64,000 bases of DNA, from NCBI GenBank assembly GCA_963725275.1, contig CAVRXS010000001.1:62001-126000 (forward strand), in the 5' to 3' direction. The DNA comes from Bog-756 sp963725275. Its GTDB lineage: Bacteria > Actinomycetota > Acidimicrobiia > Acidimicrobiales > RAAP-2. A program made the translations under genes and the position numbers. The notes below the pieces were generated by a model. That model had not been told where the DNA came from. It ran no database searches and saw only the letters and a list, made by a program, of their open reading frames with translations. Below are positions 34,848 to 43,569 of the stretch, piece after piece. Positions within the stretch are counted from its first letter, which is position 1. Each line of letters opens with the position of its first letter.

Positions 34848-34969
34848 CGGGCACCGGGTACCATCGGGGCCGTGGTGAGCACGCTCCCTGCCGGCTTCCC
34901 CGGTATGCGGTGAGGTGTTCTCCGAAGACGTCCTCACGGGACGTGTGATCCGGACCGGGGGAAGCGGCA

Positions 34970-37396
34970 GTGGCAACCAGGAGTCGTGCCGGGATCACCA
35001 TCGCCGTGATCGTCGTGGTGATCGCCGCCGTCTGCGTGGGGATCGTCCTGTCCACGGCTGGGACGGCCGGCGGTTCCAAACGTCCGGATCTGCGAGGCAC
35101 CGGATCGGTCGACGAGGCCTGGCTGACTGCGGCCGGCCCGGGTGACCGCATCACGCTCCTGGAGCACGGTGCGGCGGTGTCGGAGGCCGGCAGCTCCTCC
35201 ACGGCCGATGCGCTCGGATCGCTGATCGTCCGCAATCTCACCCCTGGGACGGACTACCAGTGGGACGACGAGACGACTGGCCAGACCACCCCCCCGTTCT
35301 CAGTGCTGGCGCCCGGCCACGACCCTGCCGTCGACTCCCCCCTCTACACGGACCAACCCATGCACCAGGGGTTGAACTACATCGCCATGCGGGACGGCAT
35401 CGAGCTGGCCGCCACGGTCCGGTACCCGTACGGCGAGACGTGTTCGGCGTCGAGCCCCTGTCCGACGGTGATCGAGTACTCCGGGTACAACACGGCCGCA
35501 CCCACCGACCCGATCCCGACCTTCATCTCCGAAGCCCTCGGTACCAAGTGCACGGACTGTGGTGATGCGAATCTCCTGCCCGACACCGCGACGGCGGTGG
35601 GTTCGGTCCTTGCCCGGGTCTCGGGGTTTGCCACCGTGAGCCTCCAGATGCGTGGGACCGGTTGTTCGGGCGGTGCGTTCGATCTCTTCGGCTATCCGTC
35701 GGACTACGACGCCTACGACGCCATCGAGATCGTGGCCCACCAGTCCTGGGTGGCCAACCATGCGGTCGGCATGGTTGGCATCAGCTACTCCGGGCTCTCC
35801 CAGTTGCCCGCCGCGGGCACTGACCCTCCCGGTCTGGCCGCCATCGCCCCGATGAGCCCGACCGACGATCTGTTCTCGACCGGGTACCCGGGAGGGATCT
35901 ACAACGACGGCTTCGCCGCCAGCTGGGTGAGCGCCCGTATCGACGACGCCAAGCCAGCCGCCTCCTCTCGCGACGGTCACCTGGTCAGGAGATCCTCGAC
36001 GCCGGTGACCGACGTCGGACAGCCCTGGACGTACTACGAGATCGACGCGGAGCTCGCAGCCAGCCGCAACGGTACGTCCACCTGCCTTGCCAACCAGGCC
36101 CTCCACGACCAGTCGGAGGGTCTGGTCCATCTGGTCGGACCCGGCATGGTCGACCCGGGCGCCGGGCCGGGACGCTCGGCCTCCCTCTTCAACCGACGCT
36201 CCATGATCGTGTGGGCGAGCCACATCACCGTGCCGGTCTTTCTCTCCGGTGCACTCCAGGACGAGCAGACCGGACCGCAGTGGCCCGCGCTGATCGATGC
36301 TCTCCCGAAGACCACACCGCTCTTCGCCAACATGGTCAACGGCAACCACATCGATTCGACCGACCCCCAGACCATGAGCCGGTGGCTCGAGTTCCTCGAT
36401 ATCTACGTGGCGCACAAGGTGCCGACCCAACCGGGCGCCCTGACCGCGGAGTTCCTCGACAAGTTCGCCGCCTTCGCTTCGGGCATCTCGAACCAGGCGC
36501 CGCTTCCTGCGATCCGGTTCACCCAGGCACCGAACGTCGCCACGGCGGAGGCCGAATTCGCCAGCCAGACTCCGCTGGTACGAGCGCTCTTCGACAACGG
36601 TGCGGGGGCGGTCGGACCGGGGGCCCCACAGTCGACCTATTCGACAGAGTTCTCCAGCTGGCCGCCCGCAGGCACCACCGAGACCCTGCACTTCGGAGCC
36701 GGCGGTTCCCTCGATCCCGCCGCCCCGACCGCTGCGTCGGGCGCGACCTTCACCCTGGATCCCGGAGCGCGTCCGTTGACCAGCCTGCCCGCCAGCGGGA
36801 ATGCCTGGGCGGCCGACCCCGACTGGGACTGGGCGCCCGTGCCAGCCGCCGACGGGATCGCCTTCGAGACCGCACCGTTCGCGAGCGCCACCACCATCGC
36901 GGGTCCGGCCACCCTCGATCTGTGGGTCAAGGCATCGACCCCGGTGGAGGACTTCCAGGCCACGATCACCGAGGTTCGGCCGTCATCGAACCAGGAGGAG
37001 TACGTCACCTCGGGATTCCTGAGAAGCTCGGACCAGGTCGACAAACCCGACTCGACGTCGTTGTTCACCGATCCCACCTATACGGCCGGCGACTCCAAGA
37101 GACTGTCGTCCAGCGCCTACTCCCTGGTCAGGGTACCGATCGATCCGATCGTCCACACCTTCCGGCCGGGCACCGAGCTTCGAGTGGTCATCTCCGCTCC
37201 GGGTGGTGACCGGCCGATCTGGGAGTTCGACACGCTGGACCACGGCCAGCGCAGCACGGTCGGCATCGGTGGCCAGGCTGATTCGGCGCTCGTGGTCGAC
37301 GCCGTGAACGGGGTGCAGGCCACCTCGACGTTGCCGGCATGCAACTCCCTGCGTGGGGAGCCGTGCCGTGCCTACAAGGCCGAGGGCAACCAATAA
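34970..37396 (+). CDS. exported CocE/NonD-type hydrolase (X-Pro dipeptidyl-peptidase S15 family)
   Basis: 808 aa. An N-terminal membrane or signal segment, GITIAVIVVVIAAVCVGIVL (8-27), precedes the mature part. The S15 alpha/beta-hydrolase domain has LQMRGTGCSGGAFDLFGYP and the nucleophile GISYSG (Ser at residue 272); GALQDEQTGPQ carries the Asp and VNGNHIDS the His of the triad. The C-terminal beta-sandwich, with TIAGPATLDLWVKASTPVED and GTELRVVISAPGGDRPIWEF, is the jelly-roll of the family. It probably acts at the cell surface on a peptide or ester. The start is GTG 34970. Between residues 300 and 480 the chain is longer than classic CocE. Substrate unknown. Confidence 0.88.
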   Translation: MATRSRAGITIAVIVVVIAAVCVGIVLSTAGTAGGSKRPDLRGTGSVDEAWLTAAGPGDRITLLEHGAAVSEAGSSSTADALGSLIVRNLTPGTDYQWDDETTGQTTPPFSVLAPGHDPAVDSPLYTDQPMHQGLNYIAMRDGIELAATVRYPYGETCSASSPCPTVIEYSGYNTAAPTDPIPTFISEALGTKCTDCGDANLLPDTATAVGSVLARVSGFATVSLQMRGTGCSGGAFDLFGYPSDYDAYDAIEIVAHQSWVANHAVGMVGISYSGLSQLPAAGTDPPGLAAIAPMSPTDDLFSTGYPGGIYNDGFAASWVSARIDDAKPAASSRDGHLVRRSSTPVTDVGQPWTYYEIDAELAASRNGTSTCLANQALHDQSEGLVHLVGPGMVDPGAGPGRSASLFNRRSMIVWASHITVPVFLSGALQDEQTGPQWPALIDALPKTTPLFANMVNGNHIDSTDPQTMSRWLEFLDIYVAHKVPTQPGALTAEFLDKFAAFASGISNQAPLPAIRFTQAPNVATAEAEFASQTPLVRALFDNGAGAVGPGAPQSTYSTEFSSWPPAGTTETLHFGAGGSLDPAAPTAASGATFTLDPGARPLTSLPASGNAWAADPDWDWAPVPAADGIAFETAPFASATTIAGPATLDLWVKASTPVEDFQATITEVRPSSNQEEYVTSGFLRSSDQVDKPDSTSLFTDPTYTAGDSKRLSSSAYSLVRVPIDPIVHTFRPGTELRVVISAPGGDRPIWEFDTLDHGQRSTVGIGGQADSALVVDAVNGVQATSTLPACNSLRGEPCRAYKAEGNQ

Positions 37397-37489
37397 GATC
37401 CGAGCGGTAACCCGAGACGTGCACCGCCGGCTCGAGCTCGTTCCGGATTGATCAGACCGACAGACCTGCGGCGAGATGAGTGAGGACAC

Positions 37490-37963
37490 ATGGTTGATCG
37501 CTACGGCAGAGACCCAGCGACAATTTCGCAGCTGAACCGCAGGCAGTACGAGGTCACCCAGGAGAACGGGACCGAGCCAGCGTTCGACAACGACTTCTGG
37601 GACAGGAGCGAAGCGGGTATCTATGTGGATGTGGTCTCAGGGGAGCCCCTGTTTGCGTCGAGGCAGAAGTTTGACAGTGGGTGCGGCTGGCCGAGTTTCA
37701 CGGTGCCGCTCGTGGCGGACAACGTCGTGGAGATCGAGGACCGGAGCCATGGGATGACCCGGACCGAGGTGCGATCGGCCCACGGAGACAGTCATCTCGG
37801 CCACGTCTTCGATGATGGCCCCGCTGAAGAAGGAGGGCTGCGCTACTGCATCAACTCGTCCGCCCTGCGGTTCATCCCGTACGAGGACCTCGAGACCGCG
37901 GGATATGGCGAGTACCGGAAGGTATTCAACGGACCCGTCGACAAAGGAGGAATGGTTCAATGA
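37490..37963 (+). CDS. msrB: peptide-methionine (R)-S-oxide reductase
   Basis: Repairs methionine-R-sulfoxide in proteins using thioredoxin. 157 aa. ATISQLNRRQYEVTQENGTE and AFDNDFWDRSEAGIYVDVVS begin the fold; FDSGCGWPSF and RSAHGDSHLGHVFDDGP follow. The catalytic Cys is in RYCINSSALRFIP. The two CxxC zinc pairs of many MsrB proteins are absent, so it is the zinc-free type. Start ATG 37490. It overlaps msrA by 4 nt (ATGA), so the R- and S-specific enzymes are made together. Confidence 0.95.
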   Translation: MVDRYGRDPATISQLNRRQYEVTQENGTEPAFDNDFWDRSEAGIYVDVVSGEPLFASRQKFDSGCGWPSFTVPLVADNVVEIEDRSHGMTRTEVRSAHGDSHLGHVFDDGPAEEGGLRYCINSSALRFIPYEDLETAGYGEYRKVFNGPVDKGGMVQ

Positions 37964-38481
37964 GCGAGACAACAGAAAAGGCGATCCTCGCAGGAGGGTG
38001 CTTCTGGGGAATGCAGGACCTCATCCGGAAGCGCCCGGGCGTCATTGCGACGCGGGTCGGGTACACCGGCGGTGACGTCGCCAATGCGACCTACGGAAAC
38101 CACGCCGGCCACGCAGAGGCGATCGAGATCACCTTCGATCCAGAGCAGACCTCGTATCGTGAGCTGCTCGAGTTCTTCTTTCAGATCCATGACCCGACGA
38201 CGCTCAACCGCCAGGGGAACGATACCGGCACGAGCTACCGATCGGCGATCTTCACCCTCGACGACGATCAGCGAAGCGTGGCCCTGGACACCATCGCCGA
38301 CGTCGAAGCGTCTGGCCTCTGGCCCGGCAAGGTTGTGACCCAAGTCACCCCGGCCGGGCCGTTCTGGGAGGCAGAGCCCGAACACCAGGACTATCTCGAG
38401 CACTACCCGAACGGGTACACCTGCCACTTCCCCCGCCCTGGTTGGGTGCTGCCCCACCGGAGCGACGTCGTCACCCAATGA
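37960..38481 (+). CDS. msrA: peptide-methionine (S)-S-oxide reductase
   Basis: Reduces methionine-S-sulfoxide residues. 173 aa. AILAGGCFWGMQDLI carries the catalytic Cys of the GCFWG motif. RVGYTGGDVANATYGNHAGH, AIEITFDP, FFQIHDPTTLNRQGNDTGTS and FWEAEPEHQDYLEHYPNGYT are the family blocks. No C-terminal resolving Cys pair is visible, so recycling probably uses a short mechanism. ATG 37960 overlaps the msrB stop; GGAGGAATGGTTCA lies just upstream. The next gene follows after about 90 nt. Confidence 0.95.
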   Translation: MSETTEKAILAGGCFWGMQDLIRKRPGVIATRVGYTGGDVANATYGNHAGHAEAIEITFDPEQTSYRELLEFFFQIHDPTTLNRQGNDTGTSYRSAIFTLDDDQRSVALDTIADVEASGLWPGKVVTQVTPAGPFWEAEPEHQDYLEHYPNGYTCHFPRPGWVLPHRSDVVTQ

Positions 38482-38570
38482 GGACGGTCGTTCCCTGAGG
38501 TTCGGGGGCTCCGGGCGATCAGTGGGATCGCGCTCTGAGTAGCATGCGGTCTGGATCCACAGAGGATGGG

Positions 38571-38918
38571 GTGCCACACATGCAGACCGAGCAGGCCAAA
38601 GAGCTCCTCCGCACCGAGCGCGTTCGTGTCCAACAGCTGATCGCTGGCGTGACGTCGGGTGGCGAGGATGACCGAACCGCGGCAAATCAGCCGGGCGACA
38701 TGTTCGATTCGGCCCAACCACTGACCGAGGAAGGCACCGACGAGGCGGTCCTGGCTGAACTGCAGGAACGCCTGGCGGCTATCGGTCGTGCAGAGGAGCG
38801 CCTGGCTGCCGGTACCTATGGCCTCTCGGTTCGGAGCGGTCTGCCGATCTCCGACGAGCGACTCGAAGCTGATCCCACCGCAGAACTCACCGTCGAAGAA
38901 GCTCGAGAGGCGAGCTGA
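38571..38918 (+). CDS. DksA/TraR-like protein lacking the zinc-finger cysteines
   Basis: 115 aa from GTG 38571, which has AGAGGA at a good distance; ATG 38580 gives 112 aa but with a 13-nt spacing. The N-terminal part is a long coiled-coil-like helix (QTEQAKELLRTERVRVQQLI), an acidic linker (DMFDSAQPLTEEGTDEAVLA) and a second helix (LQERLAAIGRAEERLAAG). The end reads TYGLSVRSGLPISDERLEAD, matching the DksA finger Y-G-x-C-xx-C-G-xx-I-xxx-RL-xA-xP, but the Cys positions are Ser and no Cys remains. It may still bind the RNA polymerase secondary channel, but without zinc. Confidence 0.75.
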   Translation: MPHMQTEQAKELLRTERVRVQQLIAGVTSGGEDDRTAANQPGDMFDSAQPLTEEGTDEAVLAELQERLAAIGRAEERLAAGTYGLSVRSGLPISDERLEADPTAELTVEEAREAS

Positions 38919-38933
38919 ACTGCCGGGGTGACC

Positions 38934-40601
38934 TCAGCTACCATCCCCCGCGACGACCTGCGAGAGTGCAACCTCCTTTGCCCACGGGTAGTCGGCCTTG
39001 CCCGACGGCGACCGGGGAACCAGCTCGACGACGGAGACCTGGCGCGGCACCTTGTGGCCGGCCAGATGGGACCGGCAGTGCGCTTGGATCTCGTCGAGGT
39101 CCGGCGCAGGTGCTCCCGGGTCCGCCTGTATGACCGCAGCCACCCGCTCGCCGAACCGAGGATCCGGAACCCCTACCACGACAGCATCGGCAATCATCGT
39201 GTGGGACTTCAGGACGGCTTCGACCTCTTCGGGATAGACCTTCTCTCCCCCGGTGTTGATGCACATGGCGCCGCGCCCGAGAAGCCGGATCGTGCCATCG
39301 GCTTCGATGGTGGCCATGTCACCGGGGAGCGCCCACCGGACACCGTCCACCGTGACGAAGGTTCGAGCCGACTGTTCTGAGTCTCGGTAGTACCCGACGG
39401 GCACCCGCCCCTTGGTCGCCAGACGGCCGACCGCACCCGACCCGGCTGCCACCGATCGAAGGTCGTCGTCGAAAACCGTCGTCCGGTCGTCGGCCGTGAA
39501 CCGGAGGGCGGGCGCCGCGCCCTGACCCCGGACGGTGATCGAGAGTGCCTGGGCGGGTGACTCGGACGAACCGATGGCCTCGGTCAACACCATCGTCGAC
39601 GGGAACCCGGCGAAGAGCCGGTCCTTCACGTCGACCGACATGATGCTCCCCCCCGATCCGAGCATGAGGACCGACGTGGTGTCGTGGTGCCCGGGGTCCG
39701 ATTCGATCGCGTTGACGATCGGTCGGCCCATGGAGTCACCAACGATGGTCAGCATGGTGACCTGCTCGCGATCGACCACCTCGAGCACGGTTGCGGCCTC
39801 CATCTTCCGACCCGGGTGCAGGATGGCGCGACCACCGCTGAGCATCGCGCCCCACGCCGACCAGTGCCCGCTCACGTGCATGAGCGGGCCGAGGGCATAG
39901 GAGACGAAGATGTCCGGCACCGCAACGCCCATCTCAGCCAGCGCCGCCAACCGCGGGTGGATGGGAGCGACCGCGTTGTCGGCGACATCCTCGGGCCGCA
40001 CCACGACGACTCCGGGTGTCATGGTGGCGAAGAAGATGTCCTCGTGTCGCCAGACGACCCCTTTGGGGTTTCCCGTCGTCCCCCCGGTGTACGCGATGTA
40101 GACGTCGTCGGAGGATCGGGGCCCGAAGCCGGCCAACGGGGAGTTGGCGGCGAGAAGCGCCTCATAGTCGAGGGCGCCGCGCAGTGCTCCCTCCTCGTGC
40201 GATTCATCGTCGACCACGATCACGTGCTCCAGGCGGGGCAGTCGGTCCAGAATCGAGCCCACGACCGGGCCGAAGCTCGCCTCGACCACCAGCGCCCGTA
40301 GCTCGGCGTTTTCGAAGACGTAGGCCAGCTCCTCGGCTACGTAGCGGTAGTTGATGTTGATGGGCACGGCCCGGATCTTGTAGGCCGCCACCATCGTCTC
40401 GAGATACTCGGGGCGGCTGTAGGTGAGCACGCCGACATGGTCCCGTGCACCCAGGCCCAGGCCTTCGAGTCCGTGGGCGAGCCGGTTTGCCCGTTGCTCG
40501 AGCTGGCGATAGGTCAGCCTGGTGTCCCTCCAGACCACGACCTCGCGATCGGGAACCCTGGCGGCGACGCACTCGTAGAGGTCTGCCAGATTGAACTCCA
40601 C
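38934..40601 (-). CDS. acyl-CoA synthetase (AMP-dependent synthetase/ligase)
   Basis: 555 aa ANL-family enzyme that activates a carboxylic acid to its CoA thioester through an acyl-adenylate. P-loop YTGGTTGNPKGVVWRHED, LTEAIGSSES, and the hinge GDMATIEADGTIRLLGRG. The C-terminal domain has NTGGEKVYPEEVEAVLKSH and the catalytic Lys in SPSGKADYPWAKE. The start is GTG 40601, set by GGAGG with a 5-nt spacing; other GTG codons overlap that site. It is the last gene of the thiolase-DUF35-dehydrogenase-synthetase operon and begins 28 nt after the dehydrogenase stop. A bulky or lipid acid is a likely substrate. Confidence 0.93.
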   Translation of the reverse strand: MEFNLADLYECVAARVPDREVVVWRDTRLTYRQLEQRANRLAHGLEGLGLGARDHVGVLTYSRPEYLETMVAAYKIRAVPININYRYVAEELAYVFENAELRALVVEASFGPVVGSILDRLPRLEHVIVVDDESHEEGALRGALDYEALLAANSPLAGFGPRSSDDVYIAYTGGTTGNPKGVVWRHEDIFFATMTPGVVVVRPEDVADNAVAPIHPRLAALAEMGVAVPDIFVSYALGPLMHVSGHWSAWGAMLSGGRAILHPGRKMEAATVLEVVDREQVTMLTIVGDSMGRPIVNAIESDPGHHDTTSVLMLGSGGSIMSVDVKDRLFAGFPSTMVLTEAIGSSESPAQALSITVRGQGAAPALRFTADDRTTVFDDDLRSVAAGSGAVGRLATKGRVPVGYYRDSEQSARTFVTVDGVRWALPGDMATIEADGTIRLLGRGAMCINTGGEKVYPEEVEAVLKSHTMIADAVVVGVPDPRFGERVAAVIQADPGAPAPDLDEIQAHCRSHLAGHKVPRQVSVVELVPRSPSGKADYPWAKEVALSQVVAGDGS

Positions 40602-40629
40602 GGTCACCTCCTCGCCGTCATGACCGGTG

Positions 40630-41832
40630 TCAGCGGATGAGATCCCGGAACGGCACATCCTTGTCCATCCGGATGTCATGGGGAAGCCCCAGCACCCGCT
40701 CACCGATGATGTTGCGCTGCACCTCGTCGCTCCCGGCAGCGATCCGGAGCGACGGCGCACTCAGGAACTGCCGCTGCCAGTACCCCTCCTCCGGCGCGTC
40801 CGGACCGAGCAGCATGCCCCGGGGACCCTGGACCATCACGGTCACCGCGGCGATGTCCGTCTGCATCTGCGAGTAGAAGAGCTTGGTGACCGAGGATTCG
40901 GGTGTGGACATCCCCCTGCGCAGGGCGGTCTGGATCCGGAACCCGAGATACTTGAGGATCTCGCCCTTGGCGTAGCAGGCAGCCAGCCGTTGCCGGACGA
41001 TCGGATCACTGGTTGCGCCGCACTCCCTGGCCAGCTTCAGGACCTGGGGGAAGATCGAGGTGCCACCGCTCAGGCTCCGCTCGTTGGCCAGGGTCGTCAT
41101 GGTGGCCCGCCAGCCGCCGTTCACATCACCGACCACGTTGGCGGCCGGCACCCGGACATCGATGAGGAACACCTCGTTGAAGGTCGCCCCTCCGGTCATC
41201 TGGCGCAACGGTCGCACGTCGACGCCCGCTGTCCGCATGTCGAGGATGAAGAAGGTGATGCCGCGGTGCTTGGGGAGATCGGGGTCCGTGCGGGCCAGCA
41301 GGATCCCCATGTCGGCATGGTGGGCACCCGAGCTCCACACCTTCTGACCGTTGACCACCCACTCGTCCCCGTCACGCTCGGCCCGGGTCGCCAGACTGGC
41401 GAGGTCCGATCCTGCACCCGGCTCGCTGAACAGCTGGCACCAGACCTCGTCCCCCCGGAGCATGGCCGGAAGGTAGCGCAAACGCTGCTCGTCAGTGCCG
41501 TGGCCGATCAACGTCGGGCCGGCCATCCCGATGGCGACGGCGAACAGGCCCGAGGTGACATCGAACTGACCCTCCTCCTGCCGGAAGATCATCGACTCGA
41601 CGACATCGGCCCCCCGGCCGCCGAACTCGACCGGCCAGGTGATCCCGGCCCAACCACCCTCGAACAGGCGGCGCTGCCAGGCCTTGCCTTCAGTCACGAA
41701 GACATCGTCGAAGTCGTAGAAGGAGTGGGAGGACGACAGCTGCCCGGGATCCTTCTTCTTCGCATGCTCGGTCAACCAGCTCCGGACCTCCTGGCGGAAC
41801 GCAGCCTCCTCCGGTGTGTCGTCGAAGTCCAT
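40630..41832 (-). CDS. acyl-CoA dehydrogenase family protein
   Basis: 400 aa FAD enzyme. FDDTPEEAAFRQEVRSWLTE begins the N-terminal helical domain; GAGSDLASLATRAERDGDEW and GQKVWSSGAHHADMGILLAR lie in the middle domain, and the C-terminal domain has SSVTKLFYSQMQTDIAAVTV and SAPSLRIAAGSDEVQRNIIG. The C-terminal subunit-interface motif RIAAGSDEVQRNIIGERVLG is intact. In this family some members have lost the catalytic Glu and pair with a second subunit, as in steroid side-chain degradation; whether this one is such a half-enzyme is not settled by sequence. Start ATG 41832, 15 nt after the DUF35 stop. Confidence 0.92.
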   Translation of the reverse strand: MDFDDTPEEAAFRQEVRSWLTEHAKKKDPGQLSSSHSFYDFDDVFVTEGKAWQRRLFEGGWAGITWPVEFGGRGADVVESMIFRQEEGQFDVTSGLFAVAIGMAGPTLIGHGTDEQRLRYLPAMLRGDEVWCQLFSEPGAGSDLASLATRAERDGDEWVVNGQKVWSSGAHHADMGILLARTDPDLPKHRGITFFILDMRTAGVDVRPLRQMTGGATFNEVFLIDVRVPAANVVGDVNGGWRATMTTLANERSLSGGTSIFPQVLKLARECGATSDPIVRQRLAACYAKGEILKYLGFRIQTALRRGMSTPESSVTKLFYSQMQTDIAAVTVMVQGPRGMLLGPDAPEEGYWQRQFLSAPSLRIAAGSDEVQRNIIGERVLGLPHDIRMDKDVPFRDLIR

Positions 41833-41847
41833 CGTCCCGCTCCCCGA

Positions 41848-42279
41848 TCAGCCGGCGACCGGTCGCCAGAACGGAAGGCCGACGTCGTCGGCCGCCTTCA
41901 GGAGCACCACTTCGAGCGCCATGCCCACGAAGAGGGCCTCGACGGCACAGTCGACGATGTTCGACATCATGCGGACTCCCTCGTCGAGCTCGACGATCCC
42001 CACCGCGTAGGGAGAGAGCGGGGCAAATGCCTTCGAGCGGTTCTGTCTGATGATGGTGTAGGTGTGCAGTGTGCCCTTCCCCGAGGCATCCACCCACTCG
42101 GTCTCGCCGGCACAGGACGCACACAGCGCTCGGGGGTAGAACTGGAATTGGCCGCAGCTCGTGCATCGCTGGATGACCAGGCGACCCTCGGCTGCGCACT
42201 GCCAGTAATGACGGGAGGCGTGGTCCGGCTGGGGTAGTGCACGGAGGCTCAGCGTCTCGGCCAGCTCTTCGATGGTCAT
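41848..42279 (-). CDS. DUF35 OB-fold zinc-ribbon protein, partner of the thiolase-like protein
   Basis: 143 aa. The N-terminal zinc ribbon has CTSCGQFQFYPRALCASC, a C-x2-C-x11-C-x2-C site, followed by an OB-fold (GKGTLHTYTIIRQNRSKAFA, PYAVGIVELDEGVRMMSNIV). Proteins of this type form complexes with thiolase-like enzymes and modulate acyl-CoA binding, as in the Ltp2-ChsH2 retro-aldolase. Start ATG 42279 overlaps the thiolase stop (ATGA), so the two are translationally coupled; the longer upstream start at 42327 would add 16 residues inside the thiolase gene. The dehydrogenase follows after 15 nt. Confidence 0.9.
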   Translation of the reverse strand: MTIEELAETLSLRALPQPDHASRHYWQCAAEGRLVIQRCTSCGQFQFYPRALCASCAGETEWVDASGKGTLHTYTIIRQNRSKAFAPLSPYAVGIVELDEGVRMMSNIVDCAVEALFVGMALEVVLLKAADDVGLPFWRPVAG

Positions 42280-43454
42280 GACCGGCCCTCGGTCCCGAGC
42301 ACGACGGTGGCGATACACGAGAGCCAACCGCCCGAACCACAGGCCACCGCCACCTCGGCCCCGGGGACCTGCGCCTCCCCGGCTTCACCACGGAGCTGGC
42401 GAACTGCTTCGTTGATGAGGAAGATCCCCCGCATGCCCGGGTGACAGGCCGACAGCCCGCCACCGTCGGTGTTGAGCGGTTGACGTCCCCCGCGCCGGAG
42501 CACGCCGCTCTCGACGAATGGACCCCCCTCGCCTTTCTTGCAGAAGCCCATGTCCTCGAGCAGCATCAAGACGGTGATGGTGAAGCTGTCGTAGCACTGG
42601 ATGGTGTCGACATCCTCCGGACCGACCCCGGCCCGGCCGAAGGCCTCGGGTCCACACTGGGCGGCGGCCGTCGTCGTGAAATCAGGCATCTGACTGATCG
42701 TCCAGTGGGTCTGCGCCCCGGCCGCGCCGAGCACATAGACGGGAGGCTTGGCGAGGTCTCTGGCCCGCTCCCGGGTCGTCATGATGAATGCGCCGCCGCC
42801 GTCGGAGATCACGCAGCACTCGAGCTTGTGCAAGGGGTCGGCGATCATCCGCGACGACAACACGTCGTCGACGGTGATCGGGTCCCTGTACTGGGCCTGT
42901 GGGTTCAGCCCGGCGTACTCGCGCACGCCCACCGCGATCTCCGCCAACTGGTCCGGTGTCGTCCCGAACTCGTACATGTGCCGGCGGGCCGCCATGGCGT
43001 ACGCCCCGGCCAACACGTTGCCCCAGGAGCACTCGAACTGGGCTGGGCCTCCCACCCGGCGAGAGGCCCCGGCGAACGTGCTCGTGCCGAGCATCCGACC
43101 CATCCGCGACAACATGTCCGAGCCGTAGGTGACCAGGACGACGTCGCACATGCGCGCCTCGATGGCGGCCGCGGCGTGCTGGACATAGAACTCGAAGGTG
43201 GAACCACCGACCGACGTCCCGTCGAGCCAGCGGTGGTTGATCCGGAGATACTCGGCCATGTTCGGCGCATCGTCTGTGTTGTTCGCGAAGCCAGTACCGG
43301 CGCACATGTACCCGTCGATCTCGGACTTGGGAAGACCCGAGTCCGCCAGTGCACGGCGCAGGGCCATGGCGTGGTGCTCCATGGCGTCGAGCTCAGGTGC
43401 GACGGGATAGTCGCTCCAGCCGATGCCGACGATCACCGGATCACGGGCTCCCAT
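42276..43454 (-). CDS. thiolase-fold protein of the lipid-transfer/aldolase group, lacking the acyl-binding Cys
   Basis: 392 aa. The thiolase fold is clear (GARDPVIVGIGWSDYP, HPGMRGIFLINEAVRQLRG, VAVACGSGGWLS), but the stretch that should hold the nucleophilic Cys reads DGTSVGGSTFEFYVQHAAAA (residues 78-97), with Gly/Ser instead. This matches Ltp2-type proteins that act as retro-aldolases with a DUF35 partner. YDSFTITVLMLLEDMGFCKK is a conserved segment of that group. ATG 43454 is preceded by GAGGAG; an earlier ATG at 43508 would add an unrelated leader. First gene of the operon, divergent from the CoA-transferase. Activity is inference. Confidence 0.9.
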   Translation of the reverse strand: MGARDPVIVGIGWSDYPVAPELDAMEHHAMALRRALADSGLPKSEIDGYMCAGTGFANNTDDAPNMAEYLRINHRWLDGTSVGGSTFEFYVQHAAAAIEARMCDVVLVTYGSDMLSRMGRMLGTSTFAGASRRVGGPAQFECSWGNVLAGAYAMAARRHMYEFGTTPDQLAEIAVGVREYAGLNPQAQYRDPITVDDVLSSRMIADPLHKLECCVISDGGGAFIMTTRERARDLAKPPVYVLGAAGAQTHWTISQMPDFTTTAAAQCGPEAFGRAGVGPEDVDTIQCYDSFTITVLMLLEDMGFCKKGEGGPFVESGVLRRGGRQPLNTDGGGLSACHPGMRGIFLINEAVRQLRGEAGEAQVPGAEVAVACGSGGWLSCIATVVLGTEGRS

Positions 43455-43569
43455 TGGCGCTCCTCTCCTCTCGGCACCATGTGTCTCGTTGCGAACAGCG
43501 TCGACCACCGATGGTACGAGTGGCTACCGTAGGGTCGAACAGCCGCGACGACCGGGGGGACGCACGAGC

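Noticed and set aside
42276..43532. Long plus-strand frame (about 360 codons) opposite the thiolase-like gene
   Set aside because: No domain and typical antisense composition; the minus strand carries clear thiolase-family sequence coupled to DUF35.
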